A stretch of DNA of 36,467 nt from Lachnospiraceae bacterium (GTDB lineage Bacteria; Bacillota; Clostridia; Lachnospirales; Lachnospiraceae). Below the pieces are notes generated by a model. It did not search any database and had not been told where the DNA came from. It saw only the letters and a list, made by a program, of their open reading frames with translations. A program made the position numbers and the translations under genes. Shown here in pieces: positions 16,076 through 23,600 of the stretch; positions within the stretch are counted from its first letter, which is position 1, and each line of letters opens with the position of its first letter. The stretch is from NCBI GenBank assembly GCA_021202075.1, contig JAJQDT010000040.1, positions 1 to 36,467 of the forward strand. Reading direction: 5' to 3'.

Positions 16076-16588
16076 ATGTGTGACATCCGTTATTTTAAAG
16101 CGGCTTATCATAATTACGAGGTGGCCGCCCGGCTGATGCAGTTTTACCAGAGTGATGAGTTGTATTTAAATGATGTAGCGTATAATCTGCAGCAGTGTGT
16201 GGAAAAAACATTGAAGGCTTTTTTGGAATGTAAGGGGGTCACAGTGCCGCAGACGCACAGCGTCAGAAAGCTCATTGCGATGTCGGGAAACAATGGTTCC
16301 ACGGCTTTGATTACAGATTGGATACGTGAAAATCAATATGAAATTGAATCATGGGAATCAGAAACCCGCTATAACTTTGATATTTGTCTGGAAGCGGAGA
16401 GAATACGCAAAGGGCTGGACGAGGTTCGGATTTTTCTGGACGCGAATCATCTGAAGAAAGCTTTAGATGAGGAAGTGACGGATGAGATAAAGGAGAAGCT
16501 TCTGAAAAAAATGCCCCGGAATATTGAGATTCGGGATGATTTTGAGTGGAATTGTTATTACGCCATATTTCAAAAAAGGATTGGGTGA
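16076..16588 (+). CDS. HEPN-domain protein paired with the nucleotidyltransferase
   Basis: 170-aa HEPN protein of the PF05168-like type: a first long helix ([17 protein letters not shown]), the typical [19 protein letters not shown] block, a THSVRKL segment and an ETRYNFD segment at the place of the usual RYP. The canonical RNxxxH ribonuclease motif is not seen. R-x6-H patterns exist (for example VRIFLDANH) but not where the active site is expected. A charged C-terminal extension of about 40 residues ([20 protein letters not shown]) is extra. Most likely the toxin or effector half of an MNT-HEPN pair, but toxicity cannot be claimed from sequence. It is followed after 10 bases by larB. Confidence 0.78.
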   Translation: MCDIRYFKAAYHNYEVAARLMQFYQSDELYLNDVAYNLQQCVEKTLKAFLECKGVTVPQTHSVRKLIAMSGNNGSTALITDWIRENQYEIESWESETRYNFDICLEAERIRKGLDEVRIFLDANHLKKALDEEVTDEIKEKLLKKMPRNIEIRDDFEWNCYYAIFQKRIG

Positions 16589-16598
16589 CGGAAAGAAG

Positions 16599-17597
16599 AT
16601 GGAACAACAGGAGCTTTATCAGCTGCTGAAGCAGGTGTATGAAGGGATTCGGACGCCGGAGCAGGCGATGGAGGATATCCGGATTCAGCCGGATATGCTG
16701 GTGGGCAATTATGCGGATATCGATTTGCATCGAACCGTCCGGCAGGGGATGCCGGAGGTCATTTACGGCGAAGGAAAGACAGCGGAGCAGATTGTCGGGA
16801 TTATCCAGGCGATGACAGGGCGCGGCGTGAAAAATATTATGGTGACACGGCTGACGGAGGAGAAGGCGGAGAATGTGAGGTTCGGACTGTATTCTGAAAA
16901 CACATACTTGGATGAGGGTGTGAATGCATCACTTCGTGAAGATTCATGCCTGGATGAAGGCGGGGACGATAATCTTCCAGAAAACGCATATCTGGATGAT
17001 GACAAGGATGTCCGGCTAACGAAAAATACATGCATGGACGAAGGCAGGGGCTTCCGGCTTCCTGAAGGTGCAAGTCAGAAAGAGGATGTTGAGGAACAGC
17101 TGCCTCAAAATATGGGAATTCCCTTTACCTATGACCAGACTTCGCGCATTGGGATTGCGAATCCGCAGGAGACGGAAAAAATAGGGAAAATAGTTGTAGT
17201 GGCGGCCGGCACGAGCGACCTGCCGGTCGCGGAAGAGGCGGCGATTACAGCGGAGCTCTACGGCAGTCATGTGGAGCGGGTATATGATGTCGGCGTGGCG
17301 GGGCTGCACCGTCTGTTGCATCGTCTGCCGGTTCTGGAGGACGCAAATGTGATTGTCGCGGTCGCCGGCATGGAGGGCGCCCTGGTGAGCGTGATCGGCG
17401 GTCTGGTTGCCTGTCCGGTGATCGGTGTGCCGACAAGCGTGGGATACGGCGCAAACTTTGGCGGAGTTGCGGCGCTTTTGTCGATGCTGAATTCCTGCGC
17501 GAGCGGCGTCAGTGTCGTCAATATTGACAACGGCTTTGGGGCGGGCGTGCTTGCTGCGCGGATTAACCGGCAGTCGTGCCCGGAACGAAGCATATAA
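16599..17597 (+). CDS. larB: LarB, nickel-pincer cofactor biosynthesis carboxylase
   Basis: 332-aa protein of the PurE-related LarB family, which carboxylates and hydrolyses nicotinic acid adenine dinucleotide as the first step to the nickel-pincer cofactor of lactate racemase and related enzymes. The C-terminal AIR-carboxylase-like domain is textbook: [64 protein letters not shown]. Between the N-terminal domain and this core, residues 101-156 are four in-frame 14-residue units (YLDEG-type) not expected in LarB. Start at ATG 16599, where homology-like sequence begins; the earlier ATG at 16524 overlaps the HEPN gene. larC and larE are not in this window. Confidence 0.88.
   Translation: MEQQELYQLLKQVYEGIRTPEQAMEDIRIQPDMLVGNYADIDLHRTVRQGMPEVIYGEGKTAEQIVGIIQAMTGRGVKNIMVTRLTEEKAENVRFGLYSENTYLDEGVNASLREDSCLDEGGDDNLPENAYLDDDKDVRLTKNTCMDEGRGFRLPEGASQKEDVEEQLPQNMGIPFTYDQTSRIGIANPQETEKIGKIVVVAAGTSDLPVAEEAAITAELYGSHVERVYDVGVAGLHRLLHRLPVLEDANVIVAVAGMEGALVSVIGGLVACPVIGVPTSVGYGANFGGVAALLSMLNSCASGVSVVNIDNGFGAGVLAARINRQSCPERSI
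16899..17066 (+). repeat. four 42-base in-frame tandem units in larB
   Basis: Exact period of 42 bases: 16899-16940, 16941-16982, 16983-17024, 17025-17066. Each encodes a 14-residue acidic unit such as [14 protein letters not shown], conserving Y/C-L/M-D-E/D and a late Leu. The units differ at many bases, so the array is old or selected for degeneracy. Confidence 0.8.
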
Positions 17598-17726
17598 TAA
17601 TGAGTTACCATAAATGGCTGATTCCTTTTTCGCAGTTCATGCGTGGATTGCAGCCGACAAAAGCTCTGCATAATGGAAGTCGCGCAATCGCTAATCGCTA
17701 CCGTTCTTGATTTTCTGTGAAAATCT

Positions 17727-17747
17727 GACCATTCTTTGCAAATGGTC
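17727..17747 (+). repeat. short hairpin before the HAD gene
   Basis: GACCATT / AATGGTC with a 7-base loop, between larB and the HAD phosphatase gene. There is no T run after it, so it is a weak attenuator candidate only. Confidence 0.35.
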
Positions 17748-17831
17748 GGAAAGGGGCGGAGATTGCCGGTGTTAGTGAAAAACGATACGCGTGAAAAAAC
17801 GATTCTGGAACGATACAGGGAGAGAATGAGA

Positions 17832-18590
17832 ATGCATTATAAGTACATTTTATTTGACCTGGACGGAACGCTGACGGAATCCGCGCCGGGAATTATCAAT
17901 GCGGTTTTGTATGCGCTGAAAAAGAATGGAATCGAGGAGACGGACCGCGGGAAACTGATGGCCTTTATCGGTCCGCCGCTCTATGATTCTTTTCAGAAAT
18001 ACTATGGAATGACTCCGGAGCAGGCAGATCATATGGTGGATGACTATCGCGAGTATCACCAGGTGCGCGGGTGGAAGGAAAATTCGGTTTACGAGGGAAT
18101 CCCGGAGGTATTGCGGACGCTGCGGGAGCAGGGGAGAAAACTGGTTGTAGCCACATCCAAACCGGAGGCGATTTCTAGGCGGACGGTGTCTTATTTTCAG
18201 CTGGATCCATATTTTGAATTCGTTGCGGGCGCGTCGATGGACAGCAGCAGAAGCCGGAAAGGGGACGTGATCGCGTACGCGCTCTCGCGGATCCGGGAAG
18301 CGGATGCGGCTAAGGCAGGCAAGGATGGAGATACGAAAGAGACGGCTTTTGAAGGAACAGCCGAATTCGATAAGGAAGATTTGAGTGACAGAGAATCGGA
18401 TGACAGAATCCTCATGGTTGGCGACCGTTTTCACGATGTGGACGGAGCGAAGGAGAACGGGCTTCCCTGCATCGGCGTGCTTTATGGGTATGGCTCGCAG
18501 GTAGAGCTGGAGCAGGCGGGTGCGGCGGCCATCTGCCCGGAGGTGAGAGACTTGCCGCGGGTAATCAGGGAATTGGAAGAAAATGAGTGA
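17832..18590 (+). CDS. HAD-family phosphatase (phosphoglycolate phosphatase-like)
   Basis: 252-aa haloacid-dehalogenase hydrolase of the Gph/PGPase type. Motif I FDLDGTLT (nucleophile Asp), an alpha-helical cap, motif II VATSKPE, a lysine in SRSRKGDVI and motif III MVGDRFHDVDGAKENG are all intact. It should dephosphorylate a small phosphoester; the true substrate is open. About 35 residues (roughly 158-192, Lys/Glu/Asp-rich, DGDTKETAFEG) are inserted just before motif III, where relatives have a short loop. Start ATG 17832 follows GGGAGAG by 7 bases; longer starts from 17736 lack a ribosome binding site. Confidence 0.85.
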   Translation: MHYKYILFDLDGTLTESAPGIINAVLYALKKNGIEETDRGKLMAFIGPPLYDSFQKYYGMTPEQADHMVDDYREYHQVRGWKENSVYEGIPEVLRTLREQGRKLVVATSKPEAISRRTVSYFQLDPYFEFVAGASMDSSRSRKGDVIAYALSRIREADAAKAGKDGDTKETAFEGTAEFDKEDLSDRESDDRILMVGDRFHDVDGAKENGLPCIGVLYGYGSQVELEQAGAAAICPEVRDLPRVIRELEENE

Positions 18591-18633
18591 TTTTTACGAG
18601 TGATTTTCTGTCGCTCGAATCATAATATTGTTA

Positions 18634-18662
18634 TTGACTTTATTGTCAATAGGGTTTATTAT
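18634..18662 (+). promoter_or_regulatory. promoter of the antitoxin small RNA
   Basis: TTGACT (18634-18639), 17-base spacer, TATTAT (18657-18662); an overlapping TATAAT at 18660-18665 is an alternative -10. A TTGAC/GTCAA dyad spans 18634-18649. Transcription would start near 18670. Confidence 0.65.
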
Positions 18663-18669
18663 AATGGCA

Positions 18670-18740
18670 GCTAAGGAATGCGATGATTCCATGTGGCACA
18701 AAACGAAAACCCCAGAGGAGGTGGCCTCTGGGGTTTTCTT
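18670..18740 (+). ncRNA. antitoxin small RNA of an Fst/par-like type I toxin-antitoxin locus
   Basis: Predicted transcript of about 70 bases from the promoter at 18634-18662 to the shared terminator. It contains AAGGAATGCGATGA (18673-18686) and CCATGTGGCA (18689-18698). Near-identical direct repeats lie at 18890-18903 and 18913-18922, inside the opposite-strand toxin gene. The RNA is therefore complementary to the toxin message over its start codon and codons 5-9; the single difference becomes a G-U pair. This layout (convergent genes, shared terminator, two direct repeats) is that of the pAD1 par locus RNA II. Confidence 0.7.
18706..18740. terminator. bidirectional terminator shared by toxin and antitoxin RNAs
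   Basis: AAAACCCCAGAGG (18706-18718) / CCTCTGGGGTTTT (18725-18737). The stem carries A tracts before and T tracts after in both orientations, so it can end both convergent transcripts. Confidence 0.9.
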
Positions 18741-18775
18741 GCTCGTTGCGGTGAGCTGTTCCGTTTAGGCTGCTG

Positions 18776-18916
18776 CTATCTACTTATCTCGATCCAGCCG
18801 TTTGCGAAGCAACAAGGGATCCTCCCGCAAGCGGGTTCCTCCTTGTTGCATATAATGTAATTGCCAAGTACACTCGCTCCGACCGAGACAAGAAATGCGA
18901 TGACGAAATCGCCCAT
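18776..18916 (-). pseudogene. Fst-like small membrane toxin with frameshifted C-terminus
   Basis: 46-codon frame with an excellent ribosome binding site (AAGGAGGTG) and ATG at 18916. Residues 4-22 (FVIAFLVSVGASVLGNYII) form one membrane segment, as in small Fst/holin-like type I toxins, which act at the cytoplasmic membrane. Such toxins normally end within about 10 residues in a charged tail. Here a 44-base palindromic segment (18804-18847) follows codon 23. Removing it restores KRLDRDK and a stop, a 30-residue toxin of the expected form. With the insert the tail becomes a Cys-rich 23-residue stretch. The toxin is thus probably altered or inactive, while its antitoxin RNA and terminator remain intact. 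Confidence 0.7.
18804..18847. repeat. palindromic insertion in the toxin frame
   Basis: A 44-base segment containing GCAACAAGG / CCTTGTTGC outer arms and CCCGC-AA-GCGGG at the centre (palindrome 18809-18849). Its length is not a multiple of three. GC occurs at both junctions, compatible with a 2-base target duplication. It resembles other GC-rich palindromes here (254-347, 3278-3344) in architecture but not in exact sequence. Confidence 0.6.
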
Positions 18917-18960
18917 GTGGCATCACCTCCTTCCTGCTGGAGAGAGTCGACAGCAAAGTT

Positions 18961-18989
18961 AGTATATCACATAGGCTGAATATTGTCTA
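18961..18989 (-). promoter_or_regulatory. promoter of the small toxin gene
   Basis: On the minus strand TAGACA (18989-18984), 17-base spacer, TATACT (18966-18961). The message would start near 18954 with a leader of about 38 bases ending in the strong AAGGAGGTG ribosome binding site. Confidence 0.7.
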
Positions 18990-19066
18990 TGGGAAGTTTG
19001 AAATCAAAATAAATTTATAATAAAAAAGAAAGAGACATTAAACAAGAATGTGAGGATAATGAACAT

Positions 19067-20626
19067 ATGAAATTTTTTCATCTGTCCGACCTGCACATCG
19101 GCCTGAAGCTGATGAACCGGGATCTGCGCGAGGATCAGGAATATATTTTTCGGCAGATTACGGAAATTGCGGGGAGAGAAAAGCCGGACGCGGTCGTAAT
19201 CGCGGGGGATATTTATGATAAGGCGGTACCGTCTGCGGAAGCCGTGGAGGTGTTTGACCGCTTTATCGGTGAGCTGCGGGAGGCGGTTCCGGATGCGGTC
19301 ATTATGATGATCAGCGGGAATCATGACAGTGCTTCGCGCGTCAATTGTTTTCGGAATGTGCTTTCCAGACAGAATCTGTATATGGTTGGTCAGCCGCCGC
19401 GCACCCAGGAGGAGCACATAGAAAAGGTGACCTGCACCGACGAGTACGGGCAGGTTCATTTTTATTTGCTTCCGTTTGTCAAACCGTCGATGGTTAAAGG
19501 CGTCGTCGGAGTTGATGAAAATGGGAACAATTTTTCTTACGAGGAATCTCTGCGGAGGCTGATTGCGCGGGAGGAGATTGACACAGACGCGAGGAATGTG
19601 CTGGTCAGCCATCAGTTTTATCTGCCCGGCTCCGGGGAGCAGGAAAAGCTCGCGGAGGGCATCGAGCGTATGGATTCGGAGGTTCGGACGGTTGGCAATA
19701 TCGATGCGGTATCGGCGGATGTACTTTCAGGCTTCGACTATGTGGCGCTGGGCCATCTGCACAAGCCCATGAAGGTGGGGAGCGAGCGAATCCGCTACTG
19801 CGGAACGCCGCTGGCCTGCTCGGTCAGCGAAGCCGGACAGGAGAAGGGGATCGTTGTGGTTGAGCTGGGCGAGAAAGAATCGAGCAGCCTGGCACATGAG
19901 ATGAAGAATATGGTCAGTGAGCTGAACGATGCGGACAGTGAAATGAGCGATACGTTGAATGGGCCAGACGGTATGGACGGTGAAATGAACGGTACGTCGC
20001 ATGGCTTGAGCGACGCGGACAGTGAAATGAGCGATACGCTGCAAGGGCCGAGCGGCATTGACGATGTAATGGATGGCGTACCGGGCGGTTCAAATGGTAC
20101 AATTACAGATGACGCAGTGCGGGAAGGATGTGTTCCGGAGGCGGATGAGGCGGGTGCAAAAATCCGGACATCCGTCATTCCTCTCGTTCCGCTGCGCGAG
20201 GTGCGCATCATTCGTGGGAATTTAGAAGAAGTGTTAAAGCAGTCCTGCCAGGATTATGTGACGGTGATTCTGACGGACAAGACAGACCTGAAAGTGATGG
20301 ACATGCAGGAACGGCTGCGGCTTGCGTTTCCGAATCTGCTGGAGATCCGCAGAGAGACCGTTCGCACGGCGGATTACAGCTATGAGATCGGGACGGCGGC
20401 GGAGGAAGGGCTGGATCCGTATGAACTGTGCTGTGCGTTTCTGAAGGATGCGGACGAGGCGGAGAAGGAGATTCTGCGTGATGTGATCCGGACAGTGATG
20501 GAGACATCTGCTGATGACAGCAGCGCTTACAGACTGCCATATTCATACCGGGAGCCATCTGGCAAAGCCGATGGTAATGCGGATGAAGCCGGGAGGAAAG
20601 CCGCCGGCAGGGAGGTGACGAGATGA
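19067..20626 (+). CDS. sbcD: SbcD, nuclease subunit of the SbcCD DNA repair complex
   Basis: 519-aa Mre11-type metallo-phosphoesterase that with SbcC cleaves hairpins and processes blocked DNA ends. The metal-ligand motifs are LSDLHIG (6-12), AGDIYDKAVPS, SGNHDSASR, VSHQF and GHLHKP (229-234). Typical SbcD is about 380-410 residues; the excess lies mainly in an acidic insert around residues 280-350. This separates the nuclease core from the C-terminal domain (PLVPLREVRIIRG onward) and contains four 42-base repeat units. GTGAGG precedes the ATG. The stop overlaps the sbcC start (ATGA), so the two are translationally coupled. Confidence 0.93.
   Translation: MKFFHLSDLHIGLKLMNRDLREDQEYIFRQITEIAGREKPDAVVIAGDIYDKAVPSAEAVEVFDRFIGELREAVPDAVIMMISGNHDSASRVNCFRNVLSRQNLYMVGQPPRTQEEHIEKVTCTDEYGQVHFYLLPFVKPSMVKGVVGVDENGNNFSYEESLRRLIAREEIDTDARNVLVSHQFYLPGSGEQEKLAEGIERMDSEVRTVGNIDAVSADVLSGFDYVALGHLHKPMKVGSERIRYCGTPLACSVSEAGQEKGIVVVELGEKESSSLAHEMKNMVSELNDADSEMSDTLNGPDGMDGEMNGTSHGLSDADSEMSDTLQGPSGIDDVMDGVPGGSNGTITDDAVREGCVPEADEAGAKIRTSVIPLVPLREVRIIRGNLEEVLKQSCQDYVTVILTDKTDLKVMDMQERLRLAFPNLLEIRRETVRTADYSYEIGTAAEEGLDPYELCCAFLKDADEAEKEILRDVIRTVMETSADDSSAYRLPYSYREPSGKADGNADEAGRKAAGREVTR
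19928..20095 (+). repeat. four 42-base in-frame tandem units in sbcD
   Basis: Units 19928-19969, 19970-20011, 20012-20053 and 20054-20095 (residues 288-343). Units 1 and 3 are nearly identical (DADSEMSDTLNGPD type) and 84 bases apart; units 2 and 4 are a diverged form (GMDGEMNGTSHGLS type). The array has the same period and copy number as the one in larB, although the sequences are unrelated. Confidence 0.8.
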
Positions 20627-23600
20627 GACCGATTGCCTTGACGATGCGCTCGTTTGGCTCTTATGGAAAAGAGACGACCATTCGTTTTGACGGACTGAAT
20701 CAGAATCTGTTTCTGATTACCGGGGATACGGGAGCGGGGAAGACGACGATTTTTGACGCGATTGTTTTTGCCCTGTATGGGGAAACTGGATCCTCCTCGA
20801 ACAAAAAAGACGGAGTTGTGCTGCAGAGCCAGTTTACCGCATATGACCGGGAGCCGTTTGTTGAACTGGTTTTTACGGAGCAAGGTGGTCTTTCACCAAA
20901 CCAGCGGAGCATTTATGGAAAATCCGGAGGCCGGAAGCCGGTTTCCGGTAAAAACCACATGGTTGAAGATACAACCATAAGCGAAGAGGAGGCATTTCAG
21001 GCAGATACAGGCATAAATGTGGAGGAAGTGTTTCTGGCAGATGGCGTGGATGAAATGACCGGCTCTGCTGTGTACAAAGTTCGCCGGGTGCCGCGTCATC
21101 TGCGGCTGCTGACGCGCGGCTCGGGAAAGGGTTCTGCCACGAGGGAGGTCACGGGCAGTGTGTCGCTGACGATGCCGGATGGCATGGAATACCCGTCCAA
21201 AGAGACAGATAAAAAACTGGAAGAGATTATCGGACTGACCAAGGGCCAGTTCATGCAGGTAGCCATGATCGCGCAGGGAGAGTTTATGGAGCTGCTCCGT
21301 GCAAAGTCGGATGACAAAAAGGTGATTTTCCGGAAGCTGTTTCACACGGATCTGTATCGGAAAATTGAGGAGGAGCTGGCGAGCCGAAGAAGAGAAAAAG
21401 AAAAAGAGATGGACGAGATCCGGACCACCTGCCGGACGGAGGCCGCGCATGTGAGCGTCCCGGAGGACTACGGGAAGGCGGCGGAGGTAAACCGGCTGAA
21501 AAAGCAGCTGACGGGCGGAGAGATGACCGCGTTGGATGCGTTTCTGGAAGCGCTGGACGAGCTCTGCGCATATCTGAAGGCGGAGCAAAAGAAAGCAGAG
21601 ACCCTGCGGAAAACGGCCAAAACACAGGAAATTGCAAAGCGAAATGCGTATACCAATGCCCAAAGTCTGGCTCAGGTCTACGCGCAGCTGGAAGCAGCGC
21701 AAAAAGAACTCGCCGGATATGAGGCGCAAAAAGCAGAAATGGAGGAGATGCGCAGACAGATTGCGTCTCTTCGTGCGGTGGCGGAAATCCGCAATGAATA
21801 CCGTCTTTATTATGACGCCAAAAAAACGGTCGACGCCTCCGAATGCGCGATTTCTGAGATGGAAAAGGCGCTTCCCGCGCAGAAGGAAGGTCTGCAGGAG
21901 GCGGAAAAAAATCAGGAAACACAGCAGAAGCTTTCCGAAGAGCAGCAGATGGAATTTGCCCGCACCAGGGAACGTGTGAAGCAGGCGCTGGAGCTGTTTT
22001 GGAAAATGGAAGAGGCGAATCAGGAAATAAAGGAAAATGAGGAGGCTCTGATTGCCGCGCGAAAGGCTGCGGATGCGGGAAGGAGCCGCCTGGAGCGTAT
22101 GGAAGCGCAGGAGGCCGGCTGGCGCAGACAGGAGCAGGAGCTTTCCGGCGTCCCGGAGCAGATGGCCGTGTGGAATGGAAGAAAAGAAACCTCCGTGCGC
22201 CTGGCGGAGCATCTGGAGGAAGTAAAAATTCTTCGGAAAAATGAAAAAACGCAGGAACGAAGATGCGAGAAGGCGCGGCGGGAATACACGGAGGCAGATG
22301 CGGCTTATCAGAAAGCGAGGGCGAAGTATGAGGCGCTGCGGAAGCTTTATCTGGATGAGCAGGCGGGCATTCTTGCAGGCGATCTGAAGGATGGATTGCC
22401 CTGTCCGGTCTGCGGCTCTGTGGAACATCCGCATCCGGCCGCGGCGCCGATGGGGGAGATGGGAGAAATCTCTCAGGACGTCCTTAATGGGCTGGAGGCG
22501 GAAGCGCAGAGGCTGGCAGAGGAACAGCAGAAGAAGGCCGCGGCCTCCCAGACGGCCGCCGGAAGCCTGGAGGAAAAACGGGAATCCGCGCGGCGGGAGC
22601 TGGAGAAGCTGTGCCGGGAGCTGGCTGCGGCCGGGGCGGATTTCCGGAAGGAATTGTCGGAATCTGCGCATGCTGCGATCGGAATATCGATGGAGAGGAA
22701 TACGGCGACCGAGGATGCCGGTGTATCGAAGGCGAAGGCTGCGGCGGAAGGAAATGCCGATGCGTCGAAGGAGATGTCTGCGGCGGAAGGAAATGCCAGT
22801 GCGTCGAAGGCGATGAATGTGGAAAACAGGATTGCGGGGGCAACGGCCTGGAATCGCGGACAGGAGCTGGAAAAAACTGACGAAGCGGCAGAAGCGACAG
22901 AAGCGGAACAGGTGATGAAACAGGCCGCCGACTGGCTCCAGGCCTGGCAAAAGCAGCTGGAGGCGGAGAGGACCGGGCTGGAGCAGAAGCTTGCGCAGCT
23001 GTCTGCCGTCCGGAAAAACCTGTCCGGCGCCGATGCCAAAAAGCAGAAGCTGAGGGAAACAGCGGAAGCCGCGGACGCAGCGGTAACGGAGACCCTGACC
23101 CGCCTGGAAGGAAGCCGGCAAAAGCAAAAAGCGCTTGCGGAACAGTCCGGCAGCTATGCTTCGAAGGAGGCGGCAGAAGGAGCATTGAAGGCGGCGGAGC
23201 AGGCGAAAAAGAAACAGGAAGCTATCAGCAGAGCGGCCTCAGAAGCGGCGAAAACGGCAAAACAAAAGGTTGACCGTACAACCGCATTGCTAAAAAAATA
23301 CAGGACTGAGTTTCCCGGACAGCAGCAACTGTGCCTGGAACGGCAGACAAGCTATGAATCCTGTATGCGGCAAAAAGGCCTGACGGAAGAACAGTGGAAA
23401 GCCTTTGCGGCTCAACACGCTCCGGAAGAGGAAAAAGCGTTGCAGAGCCGGGTTGACCGGTATACACAGAACCGGATCGCGGCAAACAGCCGGATCGAAG
23501 CTGCACAGGAAACCATTGGCGGCCGCCCGAGACCCGAGCCGGAGGCTTTGAACGCGGAACTGAAACAAGCAGAGGAGCAGTTAGCCTCTGCGGAAGCGGC

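Noticed and set aside
20893..23127. 744-codon minus-strand open frame
   Set aside because: Shadow of sbcC; Leu/Arg-rich translation with no domain and no ribosome binding site.
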